Below, one piece after another: positions 8,289 to 17,860 of a DNA stretch of 64,000 nucleotides. The notes below the pieces were generated by a model that saw only the letters and a program-made list of their open reading frames with translations, was not told the DNA's origin and made no database searches. This DNA comes from Oscillatoriophycideae cyanobacterium NC_groundwater_1537_Pr4_S-0.65um_50_18 (lineage in GTDB: Bacteria; Cyanobacteriota; Cyanobacteriia; Elainellales; Elainellaceae), in assembly GCA_016208305.1 (NCBI GenBank), contig JACQYI010000033.1:310001-374000 (forward strand), in the 5' to 3' direction. Numbering within the stretch: position 1 is the stretch's first letter; each line of letters opens with the position of its first letter. The position numbers and the translations under genes were made by a program.

Positions 8289-9446
8289 ATGACACTAACA
8301 CTCATGCAGTTGACCGCGAATAAAAAAAAAATATGGACGGCTAGTTTTTTTCTCATCGCAGGATTAGTGGCAACGCCACAGGTGGTTTTGGGTCAAAGCC
8401 TCGCACCGCACCTTGCCCCAAATCGCCTTGCCCAAAACCAGATCTCACAGCAAGCTCCCAAAGACGAGGAGCGCCTGAATGAGCTGCTCGACAAAGGTCG
8501 CGAACAGGTAGAAGCAGGGACGATTCCTGAGGCGATCGCCACCTATCAAGAGGCCGCGCAGTTGCAGCCTGACAACGCCAGAATTTTCTCGGCTCTCGGC
8601 TTTTTGCAAGCTCGCCAAAGTAACTTTCAGGCTGCCGTCGAAGCTTACGAAAGAGCGGTTGCCCTAGAGTCAGATAACAGCGACTTTTACTATGCTTTGG
8701 GCTTCAGCAAAGCCAACTTAGGCGACAACGCAGGCGCAGCCGATGCCTATCGCCGTGCCACCGAACTCAATCGCGGCAACACAGAAGCTTTTGTGGGACT
8801 AGGGGTTGTCCTGGCGCGGCAGGAAGACTATCCGGGGGCGATCGCAGCCTATCGGCAGGTGCTAACCAGCCGCCCTAACGATGCCCGTGTTCACGAGTTT
8901 ATCGGGTTTGCCTACCTTCAAGAAGAAGACTATTCGCAGGCGCTAGAATCTCTACAAAAAGCGGCTCAGCTTGACCCAAGGCGTGCCTCTATCCAGCTGA
9001 ATTTGGGGATTGCCCGACTCAACCTGGGAGATGTCGCGGGAGGGATGACTGCCTTTGAAAAAGCGGCTCAGCTTGAACCGCGCAATGGGTTGGTGCATCT
9101 TCAGCTAGGCGATATTTTTCGGGCTCAGGGCAATATTGATCAAGCGATCGCCCAATATGAGAGAGCCAACTCCGTCCAGCCCGACCTAGAGGAAGCCCAT
9201 GCTGTGATTGGCGAAATTTCTCTGGAACGCGAAGACTATATCAGAGCGATCGTTGAATATCGCGAAGTCATCAAGCTCTCCCCTCAAAATGCAGGTGCTT
9301 TCTACAATTTAGGCCAAGCCTTAGAAGGACGAGGACGAGAGCAAGAGGCGATCGCAGCTTACCAGAGCGCCTATGACCTCTATCAGCAGCAAAACGATTC
9401 AGCAGGTGCTCAAAAGGCCGAAGAGGCGATCGATGACCTAGATTAA
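8289..9446 (+). CDS. Secreted or periplasmic TPR protein
   Basis: 385 residues with a lysine-rich N-terminus, a hydrophobic segment at about 15-33 (IWTASFFLIAGLVATPQVVLG), and then roughly eight consecutive tetratricopeptide repeats from about residue 65 to the C-terminus (units such as AIATYQEAAQLQPDNARIFS and AAVEAYERAVALESDNSDFY). TPR arrays are protein-binding scaffolds, and the partner cannot be told from the sequence. A second ATG at 8304 could also serve as start. It is followed by a strong hairpin at 9492-9542, so it is probably transcribed alone. Confidence 0.8.
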   Translation: MTLTLMQLTANKKKIWTASFFLIAGLVATPQVVLGQSLAPHLAPNRLAQNQISQQAPKDEERLNELLDKGREQVEAGTIPEAIATYQEAAQLQPDNARIFSALGFLQARQSNFQAAVEAYERAVALESDNSDFYYALGFSKANLGDNAGAADAYRRATELNRGNTEAFVGLGVVLARQEDYPGAIAAYRQVLTSRPNDARVHEFIGFAYLQEEDYSQALESLQKAAQLDPRRASIQLNLGIARLNLGDVAGGMTAFEKAAQLEPRNGLVHLQLGDIFRAQGNIDQAIAQYERANSVQPDLEEAHAVIGEISLEREDYIRAIVEYREVIKLSPQNAGAFYNLGQALEGRGREQEAIAAYQSAYDLYQQQNDSAGAQKAEEAIDDLD

Positions 9447-9491
9447 TCGCCCTGCTGCCCTGCTTTACGGCTCATAGATTAAATAAAACCC

Positions 9492-9542
9492 AATAGTTTT
9501 TTGGGAGTGCCGCGCTCCGTGCGGCACTCCCAAAAAACTATT
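9492..9542. terminator. Perfect 22-bp inverted repeat, terminator-like
   Basis: Two 22-nt arms (9492-9513 and 9521-9542) are exactly complementary around a 7-nt loop. The stem has a GC-rich core (GGGAGTGCCGC) and A/T tracts at its base, so it could terminate in both directions. It lies just after the TPR gene. Confidence 0.85.
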
Positions 9543-9588
9543 ACAGGTTAATTAGGCAAGAGGTCAAAACAGCTAGCCTTAAAAATTG

Positions 9589-9628
9589 CTTGACTTTTTT
9601 CATCAAACCTTGACTTTTTTCATCAAAC
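9589..9628. promoter_or_regulatory. Exact 20-bp tandem repeat upstream of the two-component operon
   Basis: cttgacttttttcatcaaac occurs twice head to tail without a mismatch, 119 bp before the histidine-kinase ATG. Each copy contains TTGACT, a good -35 hexamer; the second is followed 16 bp later by GATATT. A period of two helical turns is what OmpR-type regulators often bind, so autoregulation is plausible but inferred. Confidence 0.6.
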
Positions 9629-9746
9629 TCTGATATTCCCCTCAGCAAAATATCATCTCGACCCAAGCCGACTTCGATACACTACAGAGACAACATCGTT
9701 CTTAGACCCACCCTTAGAGGTCTTTGCGTTTCAGGTTAACTCTGCA

Positions 9747-11288
9747 ATGAACTTTCTCGATCGCACCACGCAAAACCTGAAGCGAAAGCTAGATCAAAAG
9801 CTAAATACATTAAGGCGAAAGGGGTTTGATCCAACATCGCTGCAATTTCGGCTGACCTTGGGGCTGACGGCTGTTTCCCTGCTAGGGCTGAGCAGCATAG
9901 GCTCCTGGACGAGCTGGCAAATGCGGCAGATGCTGGTGGTCGATCATCAAAACTATCTCAAAACCCTCAGCGATCGTCTGCCTGCCGAGCTAGCTGCTCG
10001 CCCAGCAGATGCCATGGACAGCCAGCTTCAAGCTTTAGTTAATCAAGGGGAGTCGCCCCATCTGTGGCTGTGGGTGAAATCGGACAGCGGCAAAGTGTTG
10101 GCCACCTCTACGAACTTGGCCAGTTTTCCAGGAGATGCGGCGCTGATGCCCCAATCCATGATGCCGCTCCAGCCTGAGGTGTCTGCTGTAAACGGGCGCT
10201 ATCTCATGCTGTGCAGTACGCCTTTGCGAGTCGAGGGCAAGACGATCGCACAGCTCTACCTGGCACGAGACATTACCCATGACTATGAAGTGCAAAATAC
10301 GCTGGTCAACAGTTTGCGCTTCGCCACAGTGTTAGCCATTGTGTTGATCGGTACCTCGGTGGCCTACATGATTTGGCGATCGCTGCAACCGCTGCGGCAG
10401 ATCGATCGGCACATGAATCAGCTCGCGATCGCCCCCAGCGAGACGGCTGGCAAATTTGCAGGCGATCGGTCGGCTCATCATTTGCAGCTTGATGACATTC
10501 CTAGCGAAATGCAGGGACTGGTGCAAGCCTTTGGCAAGCTCTCCAACCGGCTTATAGAAGCCGATGATCAGCAGCGCCAGTTTACCCACCAATTTACCAG
10601 CAGCATTTCCCATGAGATTCGCACTTCCCTGAGCCTGGTCTATGGGTATTTGCAAAGCACGCTGCGGCGCTGCAACAACCTGACCGATTCGCAGAAAGAG
10701 GCGCTAGAAGTTGCTGTCGATGAAACAGAGCGCACGATTCAACTTTTGAAAGATTTGGTCGATCTTTCCCGGATTAACAGCGATACTATGGAATTTTCCC
10801 TGGAGCCAGTTGTGCTCAATGACCTGGTCGTTATGGCTTTAGAGATGTCCAATTTATCGGGCGCTACGGTCAAGATCAAGGCAGCCGATGATTTAGTCGT
10901 GGCCCAAGCCGACTCTAGCCAGCTTGTGCGGGTTGTCAATCACCTGCTGGAAAATGCGGCACGCTACGCCAAGGATCAGCCCATCGTTATCCAGCTCAGC
11001 GAAACCTCTAATCATGCTCTGCTTCAGGTTTGCGATCGCGGCTGCGGCATTCCCCTGGCTGACCAAGCCCGTATTTTTGAACCTTTCTATCGGGTCGAGC
11101 ATTCTCGATGTCGCTCGACGGGAGGCATCGGTCTGGGTTTGGCGATCGTTAAATCTCTAGTTGAGGGCATGCAGGGACAAGTCACCGTCGAGTCTCAGCC
11201 CGGCGAAGGCAGTATCTTTAGCGTTATGCTGCCGCTGGGTTGCCCAAACAGCTCGTTACCGCATCGCCTTTCTCAGCAAAACCTATGA
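9747..11288 (+). CDS. Membrane sensor histidine kinase (HAMP-HisKA-HATPase)
   Basis: 513 residues. Layout: cytosolic N-terminus, TM1 about 34-55, a periplasmic sensor region about 60-185 of the dCACHE/sCACHE size, TM2 about 190-210, HAMP to about 270, HisKA with phospho-accepting His288 in SHEIRTSLS, then an ATPase domain with the N box (LLENAARYA), G1 (CDRGCGIP) and G2 (GGIGLGLAI). The usual Pro after the H-box Thr is replaced by Ser. Its stop overlaps the start of the response regulator by 4 bp (ATGA), which pairs the two. The sensed signal is not deducible; the pair resembles cyanobacterial ManS/RppB-type systems in outline only. Confidence 0.93.
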   Translation: MNFLDRTTQNLKRKLDQKLNTLRRKGFDPTSLQFRLTLGLTAVSLLGLSSIGSWTSWQMRQMLVVDHQNYLKTLSDRLPAELAARPADAMDSQLQALVNQGESPHLWLWVKSDSGKVLATSTNLASFPGDAALMPQSMMPLQPEVSAVNGRYLMLCSTPLRVEGKTIAQLYLARDITHDYEVQNTLVNSLRFATVLAIVLIGTSVAYMIWRSLQPLRQIDRHMNQLAIAPSETAGKFAGDRSAHHLQLDDIPSEMQGLVQAFGKLSNRLIEADDQQRQFTHQFTSSISHEIRTSLSLVYGYLQSTLRRCNNLTDSQKEALEVAVDETERTIQLLKDLVDLSRINSDTMEFSLEPVVLNDLVVMALEMSNLSGATVKIKAADDLVVAQADSSQLVRVVNHLLENAARYAKDQPIVIQLSETSNHALLQVCDRGCGIPLADQARIFEPFYRVEHSRCRSTGGIGLGLAIVKSLVEGMQGQVTVESQPGEGSIFSVMLPLGCPNSSLPHRLSQQNL

Positions 11289-11959
11289 CTGCCAATATTC
11301 TCTTAGTCGAAGATGAAGTCAAACTCGCGCGGTTTATCCAGTTGGAGCTAGACAGCGAGGGCTACACCATTCATGTGGCTCATGATGGGCTAACCGGATT
11401 GACGATCGCCCGCGAAACCCCTCCCGATCTGGTGATTCTAGACTGGATGATGCCTGGAATGACGGGCATCGAGGTCTGTCGGCGGCTGCGCGCTACGGGC
11501 ATCAAGGTGCCGATTATTTTGCTGACGGCAAAAGATGAAGTAAGCGATCGGGTGGCAGGCTTGGATGCTGGAGCCGATGACTATGTGGTTAAGCCCTTTA
11601 GCATTGAGGAATTGCTGGCCAGAGTGCGTGCCCACCTGCGCCGCACCCATGACGATAATCCAGATCTGTCGCAATTTGGCGATCTCAGCCTCAACCGCAG
11701 CAGCAGAGAAGTGTTTTATGGCGGCAGGGCGATTGATTTGACGGCCAAAGAATTTGATTTGCTCGATTATCTGCTGCTGCATCCCCGCCAGGTGATCACC
11801 CGCGACCAAATCCTAGAGAAGGTCTGGGGCTACGATTTCATGGGAGACTCCAACATTATTGAAGTCTATGTCCGCTATCTGCGGCTAAAGCTAGAAGAGC
11901 AGGGCGAGAAACGGCTCATTCAAACGGTACGCGGCGTCGGCTATGTCTTAAGAGATTAA
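11285..11959 (+). CDS. OmpR/PhoB-family response regulator
   Basis: 224 residues from the ATG at 11285, which overlaps the kinase stop; an earlier in-frame ATG at 11240 lies inside the kinase gene and adds nothing conserved. The receiver domain has the acidic pair (VEDE), phospho-acceptor Asp53 in LDWMMPG, Thr81 region and Lys103 (VVKPFS). The C-terminal winged helix ends in the canonical RGVGYVLRD, with recognition-helix segment [14 protein letters not shown]. It is cotranscribed with the kinase at 9747 and is the natural candidate to bind the 20-bp tandem repeat at 9589. I do not assign a name such as RppA or ManR because several cyanobacterial paralogues look alike. Confidence 0.95.
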   Translation: MTANILLVEDEVKLARFIQLELDSEGYTIHVAHDGLTGLTIARETPPDLVILDWMMPGMTGIEVCRRLRATGIKVPIILLTAKDEVSDRVAGLDAGADDYVVKPFSIEELLARVRAHLRRTHDDNPDLSQFGDLSLNRSSREVFYGGRAIDLTAKEFDLLDYLLLHPRQVITRDQILEKVWGYDFMGDSNIIEVYVRYLRLKLEEQGEKRLIQTVRGVGYVLRD

Positions 11960-12086
11960 ATCCAGCTTTTTCTGTGGGGCGATACCTCTGCGTTGCGGAC
12001 GCTCCAAAAGCAGCCACAAAAATATCCTCACCCGCATGGGGACAGCGATAAATTGGTATGATTCCTTCCAGTATCTCCGTGAGTTC

Positions 12087-13577
12087 ATGCCCCAAAGCCA
12101 GCCTGTTCCCACCCTTCAGAACTACATTAACGGCGAGTGGTGCAACTCAATCGCCTCTGAATTTTTAGATGTGATTAATCCTGCAACGGCAGAAAGGCTG
12201 GCAAAAGTGCCGCTTTCGCCTGAGGCTGAGGTCGATCGAGCCGCGCAGGCCGCCGCCAGCGCCTTCCAGTCTTGGCGACGCACGCCGCCCACCCAACGCG
12301 TTCAGTATCTGTTTCGGCTCAAGGTGCTAATGGATGAGCATTTTGAGGATCTGTCGCGGACGGTGACGATCGAATGTGGCAAAACCCTAGACGAAGCGCG
12401 AGGGGAAATACGGCGGGCGATCGAAAATGTAGAAACGGCTTGCGGCATTCCTATGATGATGCAGGGCGCAAACCTAGAAGATATTGCTTCTGGCATTGAT
12501 GAGTATATGATTCGCCAGCCTTTGGGCGTAGCTGCCGCGATCGCACCGTTCAATTTTCCGGGCATGATTCCTTTTTGGTTTATGCCCTATGCGATCGCCT
12601 GCGGCAATACCTACATCGTCAAGCCTTCTGAAAAGGTGCCCCTGACAATGCAGAAAGTGTTTCAACTGCTCGATCAGGCGGGCTTGCCCAAGGGAGTCAT
12701 CAACCTCGTTAACGGCAGCAAAGCCGCCGTCGATGCCATTCTGGATCATCCGCTGATTCGCGCCATTAGCTTTGTGGGTTCCTCACCCGTCGCGAAATAT
12801 GTCTACAGCCGCGCCTCGGCTCAGGGCAAGCGAGTTCAGTGCCAGGGGGGAGCCAAAAATCCGGTGATTGTGCTGCCCGATGCCGACCTAGAAATGACCA
12901 CCCGGATTACAGCAGATAGCGCCTTTGGCTGTGCCGGACAGCGGTGTCTAGCGGCCTCGATCGCCATTACCGTTGGCGCAGCTCAACAGCCCTATACTGA
13001 AGCAATGGCCGAAGTTGCCGCCAATCGGGTGGTAGGCTACGGACTAGACACAGGCGTGCAAATGGGAGCCGTCATTAGCGCTCAAAGCCGTTCCCGGATA
13101 GAACAGCTCATTCAACAAGGAGCCGATGAAGGGGCAAAAATCTTGATCGACGGACGCAATCCTACCGTTGCCGGATATGAGCGAGGCCACTTTGTACGTC
13201 CTACCCTGCTGCAAAACGTCGATCCGCGCAGCCAGACGGCTCAAACTGAGATATTTGGCCCTGTGCTGAGCCTGATGCATGTAGAGACCATTGATGAAGC
13301 GATCGCCTTAGTCAATAACAGCCCTTGGGGCAATATGGCTTGCCTGTTCACCACCAGCGGTGCAGCAGCCCGCAAGTTTCGCTATGAGGCCGAGGCAGGC
13401 AACATCGGCATCAATATTGGGGTGGCTGCCCCAATGGCCTTCTTTCCCTTTAGCGGCTGGAAGGAGAGCTTCTATGGCGACTTACATGGGCAAGGCCAAC
13501 ATGCAATCGAGTTCTTTACCCAAACCAAAGTGGTTGTAGAGCGGTGGAGTCAGAAAGACTGGTCGCGCCAGTTCTAA
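12087..13577 (+). CDS. mmsA: CoA-acylating methylmalonate-semialdehyde dehydrogenase
   Basis: 496 residues from the ATG at 12087; an in-frame ATG at 12036 would add 17 unconserved residues. It belongs to the aldehyde dehydrogenase superfamily and the MmsA subfamily. Signatures: YINGEW near the N-terminus, [18 protein letters not shown], the cofactor motif [12 protein letters not shown], the catalytic cysteine in [10 protein letters not shown], and the C-terminal [10 protein letters not shown]. MmsA converts methylmalonate semialdehyde (or malonate semialdehyde) with NAD and CoA to propionyl-CoA (or acetyl-CoA) in valine, pyrimidine and inositol breakdown, in the cytosol. It stands alone here, convergent with ycf23 and separated by two hairpins. 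The nearby codA gene could feed the pyrimidine branch, but that is speculation. Confidence 0.93.
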   Translation: MPQSQPVPTLQNYINGEWCNSIASEFLDVINPATAERLAKVPLSPEAEVDRAAQAAASAFQSWRRTPPTQRVQYLFRLKVLMDEHFEDLSRTVTIECGKTLDEARGEIRRAIENVETACGIPMMMQGANLEDIASGIDEYMIRQPLGVAAAIAPFNFPGMIPFWFMPYAIACGNTYIVKPSEKVPLTMQKVFQLLDQAGLPKGVINLVNGSKAAVDAILDHPLIRAISFVGSSPVAKYVYSRASAQGKRVQCQGGAKNPVIVLPDADLEMTTRITADSAFGCAGQRCLAASIAITVGAAQQPYTEAMAEVAANRVVGYGLDTGVQMGAVISAQSRSRIEQLIQQGADEGAKILIDGRNPTVAGYERGHFVRPTLLQNVDPRSQTAQTEIFGPVLSLMHVETIDEAIALVNNSPWGNMACLFTTSGAAARKFRYEAEAGNIGINIGVAAPMAFFPFSGWKESFYGDLHGQGQHAIEFFTQTKVVVERWSQKDWSRQF

Positions 13578-13603
13578 CTCTGCCCTGCTCAGTAGATCGC
13601 AAA

Positions 13604-13638
13604 GGGGTTGAGGCTGCGCGACGCGCAGCCTCAACCCC
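13604..13638. terminator. Palindromic hairpin between convergent genes
   Basis: A 17-bp perfect inverted repeat (13604-13620 and 13622-13638) has a single central A; in RNA the loop would be about GCGACGC. It is 26 bp after the mmsA stop and is followed by an A-run. Confidence 0.8.
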
Positions 13639-13651
13639 CAAAAAGCTGATC

Positions 13652-13676
13652 TTGAAAGGCGCTTTACGCCTTTCAA
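13652..13676. terminator. Second hairpin between mmsA and ycf23
   Basis: TTGAAAGGCG and CGCCTTTCAA flank a CTTTA loop. Together with the preceding palindrome it forms a double terminator for the convergent pair. Confidence 0.75.
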
Positions 13677-13697
13677 CACAACATTCAAAACTAGAGG

Positions 13698-14444
13698 CTA
13701 GGAAATCGCTACAACAGGGTTGGCCTTGAGCGCCTCTACCAGGCTGCGAACAACCGCAACCATTGCCACTTCGCTATTGAGCTGATTGATGGCAGAGCCA
13801 ACGCCAATACCTGACGCACCAGACGCGATCGCCAGAGCTGCCGTCACGCTAGACAACCCAGAAGCACACAGCACCGGAACGCTGACCCCGCGAGAAATCT
13901 CGTAGGCCGCTGCCAGGGTCGGTGCCGCCTTCTCGATTAGCCCCAGAGTGCCCCCATGCAGAGGCTGGCTGCTGGTGCCGCCCTCTGTCTGAATGATGTC
14001 AGCTCCTGCCTGCACCAGAGCCTCTGCCAACTGCACTTGCTGATCTAGCGTCAGAATGTGAGGCACCGTCACCGAAAGGGTAATTTCGGGCAGCAGCGAT
14101 CGGGTTTGGCGCGTTAGCTCCAGCACTTCTGCGGCTTCAAAGCGGATGCCCTGAGCATAGAAAGCATCAAAGTTGCCAATTTCAATTAGGTCTGCACCCG
14201 CAGCCACAGCCGCAACAAATTTTTCGGGTTCTACCGCAGACACGCAGATGGGCAGTGCCGTGAGCTGCTTTGCCATGCGCACCAAGTCCGGCTGGGCGGC
14301 AATATCCACAAAGGTTGCCCCACCGCGATCGGCAGCCTTAATGACAGCAGCAACGCGATCGGCATCAAAGTTCGTCAAGCCGCTAATAACCTTGAGCGCC
14401 TGCTTGTTTTGCAAGGCAACCTGTAGAGAAGAATTAATCATCAT
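13698..14444 (-). CDS. ycf23: Ycf23 / DUF561 family TIM-barrel protein
   Basis: 248 residues, the full family length. Typical Ycf23 features: KVISGLTNFD near the N-terminus, AADRGGATFVDIAA, LPICVSAVEP, DLIEIGNFDAFYAQG, IIQTEGGTSS, and the C-terminal phosphate-binding-like LCASGLSS and GIGVGSAIN. The pattern is that of a TIM-barrel enzyme. The gene is conserved in cyanobacteria and in red-algal plastids, but its reaction is not established. It is monocistronic on the minus strand, convergent with mmsA. Confidence 0.93.
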   Translation of the reverse strand: MMINSSLQVALQNKQALKVISGLTNFDADRVAAVIKAADRGGATFVDIAAQPDLVRMAKQLTALPICVSAVEPEKFVAAVAAGADLIEIGNFDAFYAQGIRFEAAEVLELTRQTRSLLPEITLSVTVPHILTLDQQVQLAEALVQAGADIIQTEGGTSSQPLHGGTLGLIEKAAPTLAAAYEISRGVSVPVLCASGLSSVTAALAIASGASGIGVGSAINQLNSEVAMVAVVRSLVEALKANPVVAIS

Positions 14445-14465
14445 GTATGTTTAGCTCAACAATTT

Positions 14466-14545
14466 AGACAGTGGAACAGTTCGGCCTACTGGGTCAATGT
14501 AGATCATTCTGCCACTGTCTGAGGATTGAGACTAGTCTGAGGATT
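14466..14545. promoter_or_regulatory. Inverted and direct repeats upstream of ycf23
   Basis: AGACAGTGG (14466-14474) and CCACTGTCT (14512-14520) form a 9-bp inverted repeat 37 bp apart. The 10-mer tctgaggatt then occurs twice with an 18-bp period (14518 and 14536). The block starts 22 bp upstream of the ycf23 ATG and could be a leader structure or operator; function unproven. Confidence 0.4.
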
Positions 14546-14603
14546 AAGGCACAGAAGGTAAAGAGGCTGATCAGAGCCTATAGCAGGTTATTAGCAGGTC
14601 ATT

Positions 14604-16406
14604 CTAGCCCTTAGCCAACCAGGCATCTAGACCCATCGGAGCCTGTACCTGAGCCAAAATCGATCGCAGTTCTTTTCCCTCTAACACTTCTGTTTCTAGC
14701 AGCACTTGGGTTGCAGACTCCAACAGCGCTCGATTGAGTTGCAGCACAGCCAAGGCCATATCATGGGCTTTGTCGAGGTTTTGCTTTACCTGGCGATCGA
14801 TCTCCACCGCCATCTCTGAGCTGATGGTTCGTCGCGTGCTGGTGCCCTCTAAAAACTGGGCTGAATTTTTCTCGAAGGCGACTGGGCCAAGGCTGGGACT
14901 CATGCCATATTGCGTGATCGCCCGCTCTGCCAAATCTGTTGCTTTTTGAATGTCATCGCTAGCGCCCGTAGATACTTTGCCAAAGACGATTTCCTCTGCC
15001 GATCGCCCCCCTAGCAGGGTTGCCAGTTGCCCGCGCAATTCATCTTCTAGCAGCAAGAAGCGATCGACTTCTGGCATTTGTAGGGTGTAGCCCAGTGCTC
15101 CCAGACCACGCGGCACAATGGAGATTTTTGAGACTTTGCCATTACCCGGCATCAGAGCACCTACCAGCGCATGACCCACTTCGTGATAGGCCACAGTTTG
15201 CCGCTCTAGGGGGGTCAGCACCCGCGATCGCTTTTCCAATCCGGCCACGACCCGTTCGATCGCTTCCTTGAAGTCTGCCATGAGGACAGCCTGCCGATTG
15301 TGGCGGGCAGCCATCAGCGCCGCTTCATTCACCAAGTTTGCCAAATCTGCGCCTGCAAAACCTGCAGTTTGGGTGGCGATCGCATCTAAATCGACATCTT
15401 CGCCTAAGCTCACCGGACGAGCATGTACCTGCAAAATTTCAGCTCTGCCGCTCTTATCTGGGCGATCGACCAAGACTTGGCGATCGAAGCGACCTGGACG
15501 ACGCAGCGCAGGGTCAAGAATTTCTGGACGGTTGGTGGCTGCCACCACAATCACGCCGTCATTGCCGTCAAAGCCATCCATTTCTGTGAGCAGCTGGTTC
15601 AGGGTTTGCTCCCGCTCGTCATTGCCATTGAGATTATTGCCGCGAGTTTTGCCGATCGCGTCTAGTTCGTCAATAAAGATAATGCAAGGGGCTTGGCGTT
15701 TGGCTCGGTTAAACAAATCGCGCACGCGGGATGCGCCTACGCCCACGTAAAGTTCGACAAATTCTGAGCCAGACATGCTCAAGAAAGGAACGCCTGCCTC
15801 ACCTGCAACGGCCTTGGCCAACAGCGTTTTTCCAGTTCCCGGAGGCCCCACCAACAGAACTCCCTTAGGAATCTTTGCCCCAATTTTGCGGTACTTCTCG
15901 CCATTGGATAAGAAGTCAACCACTTCTTGCAGTTCTTGCTTGGCTTCATCCACCCCTGCTACGTCAGCAAAGGTAGTTCCCGTTTTGCCCTGGTTATAGA
16001 CGCGGGCATTGCTTTTGCCTACGCCCATACCAATACCCATGCCACCCCCCGCATTACTAAATTTCGCTAACCAGACAAAAGTGCCGACGAGCATCCCCAC
16101 CGACAGCACTAAACCCATCCAACCTGCGGGGGTAGGAGCGCTGTCAGCAGGGGTGACAACATCTACGCCATGACTGCGCAAGAGGCTAGGCAAGTCTTCA
16201 GCTTGTCCGGTGGACTGTGTATTGCCAGGCTGGGTTTTGACAGGCTGAGTAGAGTAGCGCTGCGCACCAAATTCTGGCTTGAGAGTGTACTCAATCCGAT
16301 CGGATTTCAGCGTGGCCTGCTGCACCTGAGAGGATTTTACCTGCTCAATGAATGTGCTGTAAGCCGACTGCTGAGGAGCTGACTGTAAAGGGGTTTCCGT
16401 CTTCAT
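14604..16406 (-). CDS. ftsH: ATP-dependent zinc metalloprotease FtsH
   Basis: 600 residues from the ATG at 16406. Features: an FtsH extracytoplasmic region ([18 protein letters not shown]), a membrane segment ([19 protein letters not shown]), the cyanobacterial linker [21 protein letters not shown]+ Walker A GPPGTGKT, Walker [12 protein letters not shown], second region of homology [20 protein letters not shown], and the zinc site HEVGH. It degrades damaged or unassembled membrane proteins, in cyanobacteria including photosystem II subunits. It resembles FtsH4-type paralogues. Odd: the usual first membrane helix is absent with this start. In-frame GTG (16508) or TTG codons would add a weakly hydrophobic stretch ([18 protein letters not shown]) that may replace it. 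Confidence 0.93.
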   Translation of the reverse strand: MKTETPLQSAPQQSAYSTFIEQVKSSQVQQATLKSDRIEYTLKPEFGAQRYSTQPVKTQPGNTQSTGQAEDLPSLLRSHGVDVVTPADSAPTPAGWMGLVLSVGMLVGTFVWLAKFSNAGGGMGIGMGVGKSNARVYNQGKTGTTFADVAGVDEAKQELQEVVDFLSNGEKYRKIGAKIPKGVLLVGPPGTGKTLLAKAVAGEAGVPFLSMSGSEFVELYVGVGASRVRDLFNRAKRQAPCIIFIDELDAIGKTRGNNLNGNDEREQTLNQLLTEMDGFDGNDGVIVVAATNRPEILDPALRRPGRFDRQVLVDRPDKSGRAEILQVHARPVSLGEDVDLDAIATQTAGFAGADLANLVNEAALMAARHNRQAVLMADFKEAIERVVAGLEKRSRVLTPLERQTVAYHEVGHALVGALMPGNGKVSKISIVPRGLGALGYTLQMPEVDRFLLLEDELRGQLATLLGGRSAEEIVFGKVSTGASDDIQKATDLAERAITQYGMSPSLGPVAFEKNSAQFLEGTSTRRTISSEMAVEIDRQVKQNLDKAHDMALAVLQLNRALLESATQVLLETEVLEGKELRSILAQVQAPMGLDAWLAKG

Positions 16407-16646
16407 AGCAACGTTGCCTGGTGGGATGAGGAGAACGTCAGGAAGCGTGAAAAGCAAATGAATTGCTGCATTCAAACTGCCTGACTCTATTAATTCTCCT
16501 ACACTCACTTAGAAAACGATGGATGAAATTACGCCACCCCTTTTAGGGACTCCCGAAGGATACAGTCTGGTGATTACGGTTATCCCATCCCGTTAATAGG
16601 GTTTACCCCCAAGAGGTTTTCTAGATAGATGTCTTTCTAGATACTC

Positions 16647-17606
16647 CTAAACAAAGGTGAAATCAGTAGAGGTGATGAGATTGGGTCTAACGTTGGGTAA
16701 AAACGCGATCGGATCTTTTCCGGCTTTGATTTCAGTTCCGCCGCTCTTGCCTTTAACGATCCGGAGATCGTTAAACGTCAGGCTGCCAGACAGCCCAAAG
16801 AGATCTTGACGATCTCTAAAGTCGCTGATGGTCATGCGACCTGGCCCCGTCAACAACACAAACGTGTCTCTTCCGGCTCCACCCCTTAAGGTGTCTGCCC
16901 CCGTATCGCCTCTCAAAAAGTCGTTGCCATCGGCACCCGTGAGAATGTCATCGCCTTTGCCGCCCAAGAGCGTATCGTTGCCAGGATTGCCATCTAAGCG
17001 ATCGTTACCATCGCCGCCATCGAGTTGATCATTGCCCCGGTTGCCGCTGAGCTGATCGTTGTCGTTGCCCCCATACAGCTCATCATCATCTTCACCGCCC
17101 AAAAGGCGATCGGTGCCATCTTCTCCAAACAGGCGATCGATGTCATTACCGCCATCTAGGGAATCGTCACTGCTGCCGCCAAAGAGTTCATCATCGCCAT
17201 TTTCGCCAAAGAGCCTGTCAGTGCCTTCGTCGCCCTTTAGTTTGTCGTTGTCATTGCCGCCATAAAGGGTGTCGTTGTCGCTGCCGCCGTTGATCTCGTC
17301 GTCGTCATCATCGCCATAAATTCGATCGCGATCGTCATCACCTCGGAGCTGATCATCCCCATCGCCCCCGTAAAGTTCATCATCGCCATCGCCCCCCCGT
17401 AGGGTATCGTCACCGTCATCGCCTCGTAGCTCATCGTCATCATCTAGGCCGCTAATCCGGTCATCGCCATCTCGCCCTCGAATATCGTCATCCGCAGAGG
17501 TTCCGGTCAAACTGTCGGGACCGCTAGTGCCTCTAATGTCCTCACCTGTGTCGGGAGAGTCATCTAGATCTCCAAATAAATCATCAAATAAATCTCGAGT
17601 TTTCAT
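16647..17606 (-). CDS. Small RTX-type calcium-binding repeat protein
   Basis: About 319 residues; start chosen at the ATG at 17606, with AGGAG 10 nt upstream (ATG at 17615 and TTG at 17624 are also in frame). No signal peptide. After a short acidic N-terminus (TRDLFDDLFGDLDDSPD) come about 20 nonapeptide repeats of the GGxGxDxLx type from residue 30 to 245, unusually rich in Asp (GDDDDDEINGG). A C-terminal cap contains DTFVLLTGPGRMTISDFRD and a terminal TDFTFV. Such repeats fold as a Ca-binding beta-roll, and the C-terminus usually carries the type I secretion signal. No secretion genes are nearby. No toxin or enzyme domain is present. Confidence 0.85.
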   Translation of the reverse strand: MKTRDLFDDLFGDLDDSPDTGEDIRGTSGPDSLTGTSADDDIRGRDGDDRISGLDDDDELRGDDGDDTLRGGDGDDELYGGDGDDQLRGDDDRDRIYGDDDDDEINGGSDNDTLYGGNDNDKLKGDEGTDRLFGENGDDELFGGSSDDSLDGGNDIDRLFGEDGTDRLLGGEDDDELYGGNDNDQLSGNRGNDQLDGGDGNDRLDGNPGNDTLLGGKGDDILTGADGNDFLRGDTGADTLRGGAGRDTFVLLTGPGRMTISDFRDRQDLFGLSGSLTFNDLRIVKGKSGGTEIKAGKDPIAFLPNVRPNLITSTDFTFV

Positions 17607-17860
17607 AGCTTCCATGCTCCTCAATCAAGTTTTGAATCAGTTGCGCGGTCATAGCTGTATGGATAGCGGTTAGGACGGGGACATTGTTGCAGACGCGCAT
17701 CTGCAAAATGGCCTCAGCCCCATAATTACGGCTATGAAACTAGTGTCTAGTGAACCCGCAATCCGTAATTCGTCTAATATTCCCGATCGGTCTATAGACG
17801 ATGGAAACTAAACACAGGTTCCCAGAATAATAGATTTCGGTCAGAGCTGACCTAAAACAT

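Noticed and set aside
9747-11959. Naming the two-component pair ManS/ManR or RppB/RppA
   Set aside because: Domain plan fits, but several cyanobacterial paralogues do; no operator or target gene in the window decides it.
16828-17443. Long Ser/Pro-rich and Met/Thr-rich frames opposite the RTX gene
   Set aside because: They mirror the nonapeptide repeats; the RTX frame has the start signal and the recognisable family pattern.
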